NCBI GenBank assembly: GCA_947492175.1
Contig: CANLMQ010000006.1
Location: forward strand, 124,001 to 188,000
From: an uncultured Draconibacterium sp.
GTDB taxonomy: Bacteria > Bacteroidota > Bacteroidia > Bacteroidales > Prolixibacteraceae
Length of the DNA stretch: 64,000 nt
Direction: 5' to 3'
The translations under genes and the position numbers were made by a program. The notes beneath the pieces were generated by a model. That model did not search any database. It was given only the letters and a program-made list of their open reading frames with translations, and had not been told where the DNA came from. Positions within the stretch are counted from its first letter, which is position 1. Each line of letters opens with the position of its first letter. Of the stretch, positions 8,639 through 17,574 are shown in pieces.

Positions 8639-9892
8639 TTATTTAAATTTCTCCAGAATATCTTTTACCGCATCTTTGTGGATTGTAAATCCCATCATTT
8701 TTAGCTTGATATAGTCTTCGTGGAAAAAATAATACCCAAAGTTTGGAGAATCTTCACCCACGTTGCGCGACCCGGAACTTGAATCTTTAATCAGGTACCA
8801 GTCTTTACCTGATCCTTTGTAATTTTCAAGAATACCAACTAAATGCATTCCGTGGTCATCGGTTGTGGTTTCGTTTGAAAAGCGGAACTGACGTGCATCT
8901 TCGTTTATGTATTCCGACGGAATATCGTAATCAGGAATAATGGCACAATTGGTCTCGCGGCTAAAACCCGATTCTGAAACATCACCACCAATACTCACTG
9001 AGTAACCATTTTTAACCGCTTTTTTAAGCGCTTCCATAAATACATTAAGTGGAACATTGTAATAGTCCGCATTATGCCACCAGTTATCCGGTACTTTGTA
9101 TTCAACCTGCTGCCAATAAGGTTCTTGTTTATACGAAAGAATTTCCACAAAATCGTCCGGGTTAATTTGCAAATAATCATTCAGATAGCTTTGCGGAGTA
9201 TACTTTTTCCCATCAACAGTAAATTCGGTTGGAGGAGCACCAATATAATGATTCATAATGGCTTTAATGGTTTCCAAACCTGCATCAACATTCCAGTTAT
9301 TCGATACCTTTAATGCATTCAAAAAGGCTTCCATTTCTTTAAACATTTTGGCATGAGTATGGAATTTTCTTCCATGCAATTTCCCGGTATAAACAGTTTC
9401 CGGAACAGCGCCGTACATATTCATAATACGTGCAACTGCATTTCCTTCAGATCCTTCAGAAAACAACGAGTTTCCCCGTTTTTCAATAAAACGACGAGCT
9501 TTTTCCACATATTCCCAGTAAGCTGTATATATTTCCGAAATCTCTACTTTCTTTCCATGCTGGCGATACACTTCGGTTTCGTAAAACGAACTTGTTGAAA
9601 AACTCCAGCAGGTTCCGCCATTACCCTGCGATTCGGTAGGCTGACACCAGATTGTAGAATACAAAGAACGATCGTTGGGTAAATCCAATCCAGACTGATC
9701 CATTACAAATCGTTTATAGGGTTCTTGCTTTTCCAGACTCTCGTCCACATCGCGAATGTCTTTTAATATCGATTCGTAATAATAGCCCTTCCCTTTTTCG
9801 AAAACCTGCATTTTTGCTTTACTCGTGTTCTTTTGTGCATAGGCTGATAAAGTAAAAATAACAACCAATATGCTAAGTACATATTTTGTCAT
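8639..9892 (-). CDS. Secreted C1 family (bleomycin hydrolase/PepC-like) cysteine peptidase
   Basis: 417 residues with a signal peptide (cleavage after SAYA, about residue 19). The papain-type core is present: oxyanion Gln89 and nucleophile Cys95 in QGNGGTCWSFS, and His347 in DDHGMHLVG as in the C1B (bleomycin hydrolase/aminopeptidase C) branch. The third catalytic position, normally Asn in an NSWG motif, reads Asp370 in IKDSSSG. Family members are cytosolic aminopeptidases in many bacteria; this one is exported. Monocistronic, with a shared terminator downstream. Confidence 0.85.
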   Translation of the reverse strand: MTKYVLSILVVIFTLSAYAQKNTSKAKMQVFEKGKGYYYESILKDIRDVDESLEKQEPYKRFVMDQSGLDLPNDRSLYSTIWCQPTESQGNGGTCWSFSTSSFYETEVYRQHGKKVEISEIYTAYWEYVEKARRFIEKRGNSLFSEGSEGNAVARIMNMYGAVPETVYTGKLHGRKFHTHAKMFKEMEAFLNALKVSNNWNVDAGLETIKAIMNHYIGAPPTEFTVDGKKYTPQSYLNDYLQINPDDFVEILSYKQEPYWQQVEYKVPDNWWHNADYYNVPLNVFMEALKKAVKNGYSVSIGGDVSESGFSRETNCAIIPDYDIPSEYINEDARQFRFSNETTTDDHGMHLVGILENYKGSGKDWYLIKDSSSGSRNVGEDSPNFGYYFFHEDYIKLKMMGFTIHKDAVKDILEKFK

Positions 9893-10161
9893 AACATCTG
9901 TTTTTATAGTGCCCGAAATTAAAAAGAATACTTTAGATCTTCGGTGAGTTTGGTCAGTAAAACAGACTATTAAACCAAGATAAAATAAAAACTAGTTGGT
10001 TTTAAAAATTAGAATAAAACAAGAATATAAAATTCTGCCGCCACAAAAGAATTAGTCGCCGCTTTCTCCAAAAGCAGCAAAATTAAATCCTCTCTATCGT
10101 TAAGAATATAAAAACAAGAATATTTCTGTATTTTCGTAGTAAATATTTCTGCACATAAACT

Positions 10162-11223
10162 ATGGCGATATTACTTTTTTTCTTTTTTGTATCAATCATT
10201 TTTTCATTTTTATGTTCCATTTGGGAAGCCGTAATTCTAAGTGTAACACCTTCGTATGTAAGTCGGTTACAATCAGAAAAACCTCGTTTGGGTAAACGTT
10301 TAAATACGCTTAAAGAAGATATTGACCGCCCACTTTCTGCGGTATTAACATTAAATACCATTGCCCACACTGTTGGAGCCATTGGAGTTGGTGTGCAGGC
10401 AGGAATAATTTTCGGCACCACAAAAATTAACCTGTATCTTTTCGAAGTTACATACGAATCGTTAATTGCCGGATTAATGACTCTGGCAATTCTTATCCTT
10501 TCCGAAATTATTCCGAAAACACTCGGAGCAACTTATTGGAAACAGCTTACGCCATTTACTGTCCGTTCGCTTCGAATGCTAATGTTTGTACTTGCCCCGT
10601 TTGTTTGGACAAGTAAATGGATAACGCAACTGATAAAAAAAGAGGGCGAAAAAAGTGTTTTAAGTCGTGCCGATGTAGCTGCCATGGCAGATGCCGGATT
10701 AAAAAGTGGTGCTATCGACAAGGAAGAAAAATCGATAATTCAGAACTTACTAAGGCTTGAAAACTTAAAAGTTAAAGAAATTATGACTCCCCGCAGTGTT
10801 GTATTGAGTTTTAACGAAGACCTGTCGATGGGTGAAATTTACAAGGAAAACAATCCTTTTCAGTTTTCGCGGATACCGGTTTATAACGAAACTTCAGATA
10901 CAATAACAGGTTTTATTTTAAAAAATGGAATTCTGGAAAATATTGCTGCCGACAAACATTCTCGTAAAGCAGTTGAAATACGAAGAGATGTTTTATTTGT
11001 TGAAACCAATAACTCTGTTGCCGAATTACTCGATACCTTAATCCTGGAAAAACAACACCTGGCAATGGTTGCCGATGAATTTGGCACCATTGTCGGACTA
11101 GTGACCATGGAAGATGTAATTGAAACTCTTTTCGGACTCGAAATCGTAGATGAATCGGACAAAGTAGCCGACTTGCAAAAACTGGCCAGGGAACAATGGA
11201 AAAAATCAAAACGGAAATCATAA
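10162..11223 (+). CDS. CNNM/CorC-type membrane protein with CBS domains (hemolysin-family)
   Basis: Residues 1-165 form the CNNM (DUF21) transmembrane domain with about four hydrophobic segments and the signature LSEIIPKTLGA. Residues 200-330 are a CBS pair (VKEIMTPRSVVLSF and HLAMVADEFGTIVGLVTMEDVIE). The C-terminal CorC/HlyC transporter-associated domain is absent: the protein ends about 15 residues after the CBS pair, at 353. Family members are linked to Mg2+ export or magnesium/cobalt homeostasis. The usual older name hemolysin is not supported by function. Confidence 0.87.
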   Translation: MAILLFFFFVSIIFSFLCSIWEAVILSVTPSYVSRLQSEKPRLGKRLNTLKEDIDRPLSAVLTLNTIAHTVGAIGVGVQAGIIFGTTKINLYLFEVTYESLIAGLMTLAILILSEIIPKTLGATYWKQLTPFTVRSLRMLMFVLAPFVWTSKWITQLIKKEGEKSVLSRADVAAMADAGLKSGAIDKEEKSIIQNLLRLENLKVKEIMTPRSVVLSFNEDLSMGEIYKENNPFQFSRIPVYNETSDTITGFILKNGILENIAADKHSRKAVEIRRDVLFVETNNSVAELLDTLILEKQHLAMVADEFGTIVGLVTMEDVIETLFGLEIVDESDKVADLQKLAREQWKKSKRKS

Positions 11224-11342
11224 CTCTACTTTTAAACAGTAAAAACAACAGGTCTTTGACTTATAAATTATTTACTGATTAACCCAAACTTAACACCCCA
11301 AATAATTCAAAATTTTATACCATGTAACATAAAAAAAGAAAG

Positions 11343-11350
11343 TACTTTTG
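11343..11350 (+). promoter_or_regulatory. Bacteroidota -7 promoter box of the hydrogenase gene
   Basis: TACTTTTG is an exact TAnnTTTG box 24 bp upstream of the hydrogenase ATG, giving a very short untranslated leader. No clear -33 TTG is seen at the expected distance. Confidence 0.5.
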
Positions 11351-11374
11351 CGCCGTCAAAAAAACTAAGGCAAC

Positions 11375-12796
11375 ATGGGCTACACAAGTAACACTCTAAT
11401 AATCAGACGCGAATTATTAAAACATCTTATTCAACTGTTTGCTGATGGGAAACTGGTTGAAAACATCGACCGAATTCCTATCCGAATGGCTCCTAAAAAG
11501 GGAGCAGCCGAACATCGTTGCTGTGTTCATAAAGAAAGAGCTGTTATTAAATACAAAATGTTTCCATTACTGGGATACACCGTTGATGATGAAGAGGATG
11601 AATTAACACCTCTTTCGGTATATGCAGCGAACGCTCAAAAACGAACCAAGATTAAAGACGAAATTCTTACGGTAGTAGACGAAGCCTGCACCAGTTGCGT
11701 AAAAGCTCAATATGTGGTAAGTAACCTCTGCAGAGGTTGTGTAGCTCGTCCCTGTATGATGAACTGCCCAAAGGGAGCAGTTAATATGGTTGACGGACGT
11801 GCTAAAATTGATTCCGACAAATGTATTAATTGTGGCATCTGTAAAAAACAATGCCAGTACCATGCCATAATTCATGTTCCCATTCCTTGCGAAGCTGTTT
11901 GTCCGGTTAATGCCATTTCAAAAGACGAAAACGGGATTGAACGCATCGACGACAAGAAATGTATTTACTGTGGGAAATGTCTGATTGCCTGTCCATTTGG
12001 AAGTATATTTGAGATTAGTCAGATTGTAGATATTTTAATGGCTATTCGCGAAGAAAAACATTTAACAGCCTTGTTTGCTCCTGCCATTCACGGGCAGTTT
12101 GATTTAACTACCGGACAAATTGAAAGCCTGTTGAAAGAAATCGGTTTTAACGAGGTGGTTGAGGTAGCCGATGGAGCCCGGAAAACCGTTGAACACGAAT
12201 CGGCAGAATTTATTGAACGTATGGAAGAAGGTGCTCCGTTTATGACCACAAGTTGCTGCCCCAGTTATATTGAAACGGTTGAGAAACACGTTCCAAAACT
12301 AAAGCCTTTTGTTTCAGACACACAATCTCCGATGATGTACGCAGCCGATATTGCCAAAGAAAAATTCCCCGAAACCAAAACAGTTTTTATTGGCCCTTGT
12401 ATTGGGAAACGCAAAGAAGGTAAAAAGAACGACAAAGTAGATTATGTTATGTCGTTTGAAGAACTAAATGCTCTGGTTGTTGCTCTTGATATCGATTTGG
12501 GAAGTCTTCCTGACAGGGAAAACCGCCACAATAAAAAAACATACGACCGTGGTTTTGCACTTGTGGGCGGAGTTACCGCAGCAGTTAAAGCCGAACAACC
12601 CGACGTAAACATAAAAGACCTCGTAATAAACGGCATTGATAAAAAAGCCGTTGGAATGATGAAAGCGTATGCCCGTGGAAAAGCTCCGGCTAACTTCATT
12701 GAGTTTATGAGTTGTGAAGGCGGCTGTATAAACGGCCCGGCATCGTTGGGCGAGATGGCAGGTAACCGCAAACTCTTTAACTCCAATCTCAAGTAG
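11375..12796 (+). CDS. Monomeric [FeFe] hydrogenase (compact, group B-like)
   Basis: 473 residues. Residues 95-215 hold a cysteine-rich ferredoxin-like section with several CxxCxxC-type motifs (CINCGICKKQC, CIYCGKCLIACP). The C-terminal H-cluster domain has all three signature loops: L1 TSCCPSY (Cys294, Cys295), L2 GPCIGKRKE (Cys342) and L3 EFMSCEGGCINGP (Cys447, Cys451). It catalyses reversible H+/H2 conversion, probably with ferredoxin as partner. The L1 loop ends in Tyr and the chain is short, as in the group B enzymes of fermentative Bacteroidota. The maturases HydE, HydF and HydG are not in the window. Confidence 0.9.
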   Translation: MGYTSNTLIIRRELLKHLIQLFADGKLVENIDRIPIRMAPKKGAAEHRCCVHKERAVIKYKMFPLLGYTVDDEEDELTPLSVYAANAQKRTKIKDEILTVVDEACTSCVKAQYVVSNLCRGCVARPCMMNCPKGAVNMVDGRAKIDSDKCINCGICKKQCQYHAIIHVPIPCEAVCPVNAISKDENGIERIDDKKCIYCGKCLIACPFGSIFEISQIVDILMAIREEKHLTALFAPAIHGQFDLTTGQIESLLKEIGFNEVVEVADGARKTVEHESAEFIERMEEGAPFMTTSCCPSYIETVEKHVPKLKPFVSDTQSPMMYAADIAKEKFPETKTVFIGPCIGKRKEGKKNDKVDYVMSFEELNALVVALDIDLGSLPDRENRHNKKTYDRGFALVGGVTAAVKAEQPDVNIKDLVINGIDKKAVGMMKAYARGKAPANFIEFMSCEGGCINGPASLGEMAGNRKLFNSNLK

Positions 12797-12800
12797 TAAA

Positions 12801-13781
12801 ATGAATCAGCACTTCCAGAATACAATAGTAAAAGCTACCGGAGCCGATGAACTTTTCCAAATTGAGGTAATTCAAAGTCTTTGGAGCGGCTATGGCGAAA
12901 TTGTTCGTTTTGGATTAAGAGGTTCGAAACACAAAAGCGTAGTTGTAAAACATGTAAACCTTCCCGAAGGAGGTAATCACCCGCGGGGCTGGAACACCGA
13001 CCTTTCACACCAGCGAAAACTGAAGTCGTACAAAGTTGAAACCGAGTGGTATAAATACCTTAGCAAACGTTGCGATACTACTTGTAAAATCCCCGAATGT
13101 TACGCATTGGAAACACTGGGCAGCGAAGTGCTGATGGTATTTGAAGATTTGGATTCCAGTGGATTTTCCGGGCGCAGAAGTTCGTCGGTTAGCTGGGATG
13201 AAGTAAATGCTGTGTTAAGTTGGCTGGCCGGTTTTCATGCTACCTTTTTAGGAGAAGAACCTGCTGATTTATGGCAAACCGGAACTTACTGGCATTTGGA
13301 AACCCGTCCTGAAGAGTTACTTGCTCTTGAAGACATTCCCCTGAAAAATGCAGCATCTGCAATCGACAAAACACTAACCGAAAGTCCGTTTCAAACAATT
13401 GTACACGGCGATGCCAAACTGGCTAATTTTTGTTTTTCGGATGACGGGACAAAGGTAGCCGCAGTTGATTTTCAATATGTTGGCGGAGGCTGCGGAATGA
13501 AAGATGTAGCTTATTTTATTGGCAGTTGTATGAGCGAAAAAGACTGCGAACGTTTTGAAAACAAAATTCTGGATTACTATTTTTCGGAACTTAAAAAGGC
13601 AGTCGGAATCAAAAATAAAAACATGGATACAAATGCCTTGGAAAGTAACTGGCGGGAATTGTATCATGTTGCCTGGGCAGATTTTCATCGTTTTGTAAAA
13701 GGCTGGCATCCCGGACACTGGAAGATAAATTCGTACAGCGAGCGCATTTCACGGGAAGTTGTAAAAAAATTAAGTTCGTAA
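12801..13781 (+). CDS. Ecdysteroid kinase-like/APH-fold small-molecule kinase
   Basis: 326 residues of the aminoglycoside-phosphotransferase/choline-kinase fold. The catalytic loop reads TIVHGDAKLANFCF, the metal site VAAVDFQYVGGG, and an N-lobe Lys lies in SVVVKHVNLP. The YVGGGCGMKDVAYFIGSC stretch is typical of ecdysteroid-kinase-like proteins. The substrate is unknown; phosphorylation of a hydroxylated small molecule is the family role. It starts four bases after the hydrogenase stop, so the two form an operon, a pairing I cannot explain. Confidence 0.75.
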   Translation: MNQHFQNTIVKATGADELFQIEVIQSLWSGYGEIVRFGLRGSKHKSVVVKHVNLPEGGNHPRGWNTDLSHQRKLKSYKVETEWYKYLSKRCDTTCKIPECYALETLGSEVLMVFEDLDSSGFSGRRSSSVSWDEVNAVLSWLAGFHATFLGEEPADLWQTGTYWHLETRPEELLALEDIPLKNAASAIDKTLTESPFQTIVHGDAKLANFCFSDDGTKVAAVDFQYVGGGCGMKDVAYFIGSCMSEKDCERFENKILDYYFSELKKAVGIKNKNMDTNALESNWRELYHVAWADFHRFVKGWHPGHWKINSYSERISREVVKKLSS

Positions 13782-13810
13782 CCTTTACATCTCTTTGTAA
13801 AAGCTTTGTG

Positions 13811-13818
13811 TAACTTTG
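13811..13818 (+). promoter_or_regulatory. Probable -7 promoter box for the leader and inositol-phosphatase gene
   Basis: TAACTTTG is an exact TAnnTTTG box. A TTTG lies 17 bp upstream (start to start), which is short for a -33 element. Transcription from here would make a leader of about 220 nt. Confidence 0.45.
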
Positions 13819-13824
13819 CAGTAC

Positions 13825-13937
13825 CTTTTTCAGTTTTCACAAAGTTTTCCAGGTATGAAACGAGGATGTGATAATACTCGCATACGAAAGGATTAATGAA
13901 ATACATACGAGTTACATACTATACCGATGAAAACTGA
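13825..13937 (+). ncRNA. Candidate structured 5' leader RNA, upstream half
   Basis: A 10-bp perfect pairing TCAGTTTTCA (13830-13839) with TGAAAACTGA (13928-13937) closes a domain that contains further nested pairs: GGTAT (13852-13856) with ATACC (13921-13925) and ACTCG (13876-13880) with CGAGT (13908-13912). It lies directly downstream of a -7 box. No known riboswitch motif was recognised. Unlike the following 115 bp, this part is not repeated at 25.9 kb. Confidence 0.4.
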
Positions 13938-14051
13938 CAATTTTAATAGTATGAAACGACCATGACAATTATTTGCCACAAACAAGCATAATTAAAATCA
14001 TGGGAGTTCCATCTAATACAGTTGAAATCTTAATATTTTAATTAGATGAAA
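13937..14051 (+). repeat. 115-bp leader repeat, copy 1 (start codon included)
   Basis: Matches 25866-25980 on the opposite strand with four substitutions and no gaps. The match runs exactly through the start codon (ATGAAA) of the downstream gene. Two stem-loops can form. The first pairs CCATGA with TCATGG and AATTAT with ATAATT around a CACAAACAA loop. The second pairs CATCTAAT (14010-14017) with ATTAGATG (14041-14048), which places the gene's ATG (14046-14048) in a stem. Two short frames are shared by both copies: MKRP (13951-13965) and a 13-codon frame starting MGVPSNTVE (14000-14041), whose stop lies four bases before the gene's ATG. Confidence 0.85.
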
Positions 14052-14921
14052 TTAACTACGCAAGATTTACATATTCTCTGCTCAATTGCTATAAAAGCGG
14101 CCCAAAAGGCAGGAAAATTAATCAACAGTTACACGAATAAACACCTGACCGTAAAAAACAAAAAAGGAACCGACAGCCTGGCAGCACAAGTGGTTACCGA
14201 AGTGGATGTAAAAGCGCAGGACATAATTCTGGAAGCCCTTTCGCCTACGCTTTCACAATACGACCTGGCCTTGCTGACAGAAGAAAGTGAAGACGATCAT
14301 AGCCGTTTTGAAAAAGATTATTTCTGGTGTATCGATCCCCTTGACGGCACACTTGCATTTACAGAAAAAACACCTGGCTATGCAGTTTCCATTGCACTGG
14401 TTTCAAAAAGCGGCGAATCGCAGTTGGGAGTCGTGTTTGATCCTGTTACACAAATTCTGTATCGTGCAGTAAAAGGAGAGGGTGCCTTTAAAAATGAACT
14501 TCCCTGGAATCCCGGTTTATCTTTTGAACAGAATGATCGTTTTACTTTTCATATGGATCGTACTTTTCAGAAACATCCGGAATTTGAATCCATAAAAACC
14601 GAAATTCAACAATTTACACACAATGAAGGATTACCCAATTTTGAAATTCAAAACAAGGCCGGTGGCGTATTAAATGCCATTTGGGTGTTAAACAATCCGG
14701 GATGTTACTTTAAACTTCCCAAACAAACACCGGGAGGTGGAAGTTTATGGGATTTTGCAGCAAGCGCCTGTATTCTGAAAGAAGCCGGAGCTTATGCCCG
14801 CAGCTTCGATGGTTCGCCACTCGATCTTAACCGCAACGACTCTACTTTTATGAATCACAAAGGAGTTTTATTTGCCAGCAATACGGAGATTGCCGAGCAA
14901 ATAAAAAACCTTTTATCATAG
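14046..14921 (+). CDS. Inositol monophosphatase family protein (CysQ/IMPase-like)
   Basis: 291 residues of the Mg2+-dependent, Li+-sensitive phosphatase fold. Metal-binding motifs are visible: LLTEESEDD (first acidic pair), IDPLDGTLAF (the DPLDGT signature) and GGSLWDFAASACILKEAG (the WDxAA motif). Substrates in this family are inositol phosphates or 3'-phosphoadenosine nucleotides; the sequence does not decide between them. If it acts as a 3',5'-bisphosphate nucleotidase it would clear PAP from sulfate metabolism, which could suit a genome that uses sulfated glycans, but this is inference. It is preceded by the repeated leader. Confidence 0.85.
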   Translation: MKLTTQDLHILCSIAIKAAQKAGKLINSYTNKHLTVKNKKGTDSLAAQVVTEVDVKAQDIILEALSPTLSQYDLALLTEESEDDHSRFEKDYFWCIDPLDGTLAFTEKTPGYAVSIALVSKSGESQLGVVFDPVTQILYRAVKGEGAFKNELPWNPGLSFEQNDRFTFHMDRTFQKHPEFESIKTEIQQFTHNEGLPNFEIQNKAGGVLNAIWVLNNPGCYFKLPKQTPGGGSLWDFAASACILKEAGAYARSFDGSPLDLNRNDSTFMNHKGVLFASNTEIAEQIKNLLS

Positions 14922-14949
14922 TACGCTCCGGATTTCGTTTAACTCCGGA

Positions 14950-15714
14950 TTATTCAAATTGAATTAAACCTTGAACCACTTGGGTGTAAGAGCGCCCTGA
15001 TTCAACTTTAGTGCTTTTTAAATCGTCGAGAATTAGAATGTATTTCCCCCTAAAATACTTCCTGAATTCTTTTATATAATCCACATTAACGATTGTACTG
15101 CGCTGAATCCTTGTAAAATTTTCGGGTAGTGTTTCTTCCAGCTTTTTAAGGCTAATGTCGCTTACATACTTTTTCCCATCGCATGTAAAAAATTCAACAT
15201 ACTTTTCGTTGGCTACAAAGTGTGTAATCTTTTCAGGCTTTACTAAGATTACCCTGTCACCAATTTTATGTGGAATAGAATGAATGGTTTTTGCTTTTGT
15301 ATTTTGCTGAATGAGTTCCAGCAAGTTTTCAATTTGTACATTCGTACTCGGTTTCTGATGCCGTTCAAGTTTTTCAACAGTTAATTGTAATCGTTCCTTT
15401 TCAACAGGTTTTACCAGATAATCGAGTGCAACTGTATTAAAAGCTTTTAAAGCAAATTCCTCGTATGCCGTACAAAAAATAATAATCGGCAAGTGTTCCA
15501 AATCTTTTAGCATCTCAAATCCGGTTTTTCCGGGCATTTGAATGTCAAGAAAAATTAAATCCGGTTTTAGAGAATGAATTAAACCTGTGCCCTCATCACT
15601 ATTTTGGGCTTCACCAACTACCTGGAATACTTCACCAAAACCAGCCAGCAATCGTTTTAAACGTTCGCGCGCTATCCGCTCATCATCAATAATTAAAGTT
15701 GTAAAGCTTGCCAT
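14950..15714 (-). CDS. LytR/AlgR-type response regulator (REC + LytTR)
   Basis: 254 residues. The receiver domain (1-120) has Asp57 in PDLIFLDIQMPG, the acidic DDE near the start and Lys in LVKPVEKE. The LytTR DNA-binding domain follows at about 145-252 (GDRVILVKPEKITHF, RIQRSTIVNVDYIKEF). It is the partner of the histidine kinase immediately upstream; the ATG follows the kinase stop with no gap, so they are translated together. Target genes are unknown. Confidence 0.93.
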   Translation of the reverse strand: MASFTTLIIDDERIARERLKRLLAGFGEVFQVVGEAQNSDEGTGLIHSLKPDLIFLDIQMPGKTGFEMLKDLEHLPIIIFCTAYEEFALKAFNTVALDYLVKPVEKERLQLTVEKLERHQKPSTNVQIENLLELIQQNTKAKTIHSIPHKIGDRVILVKPEKITHFVANEKYVEFFTCDGKKYVSDISLKKLEETLPENFTRIQRSTIVNVDYIKEFRKYFRGKYILILDDLKSTKVESGRSYTQVVQGLIQFE

Positions 15715-17574
15715 CTATTTTAATCTAAGGATTACTTGTTTTTGGGGTGTATTTGTAAAACTCATTTCAAACTTATTTTTATACAAAATTTCCAGTTTAT
15801 CGTAAATACTTTGAATACCAAATCCCGGAGCAAAATCCATTGGGAACGCTTGTCCCGAATCGGAAACCGCAATTATTGTAGCCTTTTTATCTTTCGCAAT
15901 TTTGATTTTTATTTCTCCTCCTTCAAGCGATTTTGAAATTCCATGCTTTACCGCATTCTCAACAAGTGGCTGAATAATAAAACGTGGTATTTTTTGCTCC
16001 TCCAATTCCTTATCAATCTCAACAGAAAATGTCAAACGGTCGTCGAAACGAACTTTCTCAACATCGAGATAAATTCTCACCATCTCCAATTCCTCTTTAA
16101 AAGTTGTCCAGTCCGACTTTTCTTTATTGATAGAGTACCTGAACAGTTTGGATAGTGAAAGTGCCATGTGTTCAGTTTTATCGGCATTTATATGTGCAAG
16201 TCCTGCAATTGAATTTAAAGAGTTGTATAAAAAGTGTGGATTAATACGGGAATGCAAGGCATTTAATTCAGCTTTGGTTTTTAACTCGCGTAAATTTGAG
16301 AGTTTGGTTTCGTTTTCAAGAATCAGGTCTTTCTCTTTAAAAAAGAAATAGCTCATTAATGCACGGAAAGATGCAACTGTAATACAAGCAATAAAAATGT
16401 ATGCCAGTATTTCTATTTCTTGTTTCGAGAAAGATTGTTTTCCTCCATGTTTGTTCGCAATCATTGCAAAAACGACAAGTGCAGCAAAGGGAATTAATCC
16501 GGTAGAGAGAAAAATCAATACTATTTTTAAAATCTTTCGGTCGGTGTTTTTATGTATTAACAACTCAATAAATCTCAAAATATTAATGGCGGGCATACTA
16601 ATTATTAATACTGCCAGAAAAATTTCCCTTGACCAAAGGAGTATTGTTTCTAAACTAAAAACGTCAAACTTTACTGCATCTGAAGCAGAAAAATATAAGG
16701 ATCCAATAACTGCCAAAACAAGTACACCTATTATTCCACTACAATTAAAAGACACGAACTTGTTTGGAACTTTTTGGGCAATTATTTTGGTAATTTTCAT
16801 ATAAAAAGGCAACAATAGTAGCAGAAGAATTATAACCGGCAAAAGCAAAAAAGCTCTTGCATTAGCCCTCAACCAACCGGGAACTTTAATCATAGTCGGA
16901 TATTGCTCAAGAGCCTTATCCAACTTCTCATTAAAATTTTTCGAATAAATCTCTCTTAGTAACCTTTTATCAAAAGATTGCATTTCTTTTAAATAAAGCT
17001 TTTCTCTTTCTTTAAAGGGAATCAAACGAAAAATACTTGCACATATCTCATTATCTTCACACTCATTTTCATCATATTCTTTATCTCTCCAGAAAGCCGG
17101 ATATAATGCAAAGGCCAGCATATTTGTCAGATAGTTTTGGTTGAATTCTTCGGGAATTAAAGAGTTATTTAAAGCCAGTTTAAAAAGACCAATTGCATTT
17201 GTATTTAAATGCGTATATCTCCAAGAAGATTTAATATCCTGCTTTAGCGATATTATAGGTTTATAACTCAAATAATTAACACTGTCCAGGTAAAATATTT
17301 CCAGATTACCTCTGTCTAACTCAGAAAAGCCTATTTGAATAGTTTCGCACAAAGCATTTAGCTGTTTAATTGAATTGGCAACCATTACCGAATCGGCTGC
17401 AGAATAATTACCAAAAAGTTTAATGGTAATATCATTCTCCCAATGTCTCGAATGCTTTGTATTGTATGTTTCAACAATAGCTCTCCACGTTGCTTTAGTT
17501 AAGTCTTCATTTTCGTTAGCCTCACAATTAAAAGTAAAACCAAAAAGAAATAAAAAGGGTAGTAAAATCTTCAT
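15715..17574 (-). CDS. LytS/YehU-type sensor histidine kinase with extracytoplasmic domain
   Basis: 619 residues: signal peptide (1-19), a periplasmic sensor region of about 210 residues rich in acidic and aromatic positions, several membrane segments between about 238 and 405, a short helical linker, then the His_kinase domain with the phospho-acceptor in RINPHFLYNSLNSI (His about 447) and an HATPase domain (QPLVENAVKHG; a short G box APGFGIQSI). The signal is unknown. It pairs with the LytTR regulator downstream. Confidence 0.9.
   Translation of the reverse strand: MKILLPFLFLFGFTFNCEANENEDLTKATWRAIVETYNTKHSRHWENDITIKLFGNYSAADSVMVANSIKQLNALCETIQIGFSELDRGNLEIFYLDSVNYLSYKPIISLKQDIKSSWRYTHLNTNAIGLFKLALNNSLIPEEFNQNYLTNMLAFALYPAFWRDKEYDENECEDNEICASIFRLIPFKEREKLYLKEMQSFDKRLLREIYSKNFNEKLDKALEQYPTMIKVPGWLRANARAFLLLPVIILLLLLLPFYMKITKIIAQKVPNKFVSFNCSGIIGVLVLAVIGSLYFSASDAVKFDVFSLETILLWSREIFLAVLIISMPAINILRFIELLIHKNTDRKILKIVLIFLSTGLIPFAALVVFAMIANKHGGKQSFSKQEIEILAYIFIACITVASFRALMSYFFFKEKDLILENETKLSNLRELKTKAELNALHSRINPHFLYNSLNSIAGLAHINADKTEHMALSLSKLFRYSINKEKSDWTTFKEELEMVRIYLDVEKVRFDDRLTFSVEIDKELEEQKIPRFIIQPLVENAVKHGISKSLEGGEIKIKIAKDKKATIIAVSDSGQAFPMDFAPGFGIQSIYDKLEILYKNKFEMSFTNTPQKQVILRLK

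Noticed and set aside
13937..14051. Leader repeat as a MITE or IS end
   Set aside because: No terminal inverted repeats or target-site duplications are visible, and the match stops precisely at the start codons.
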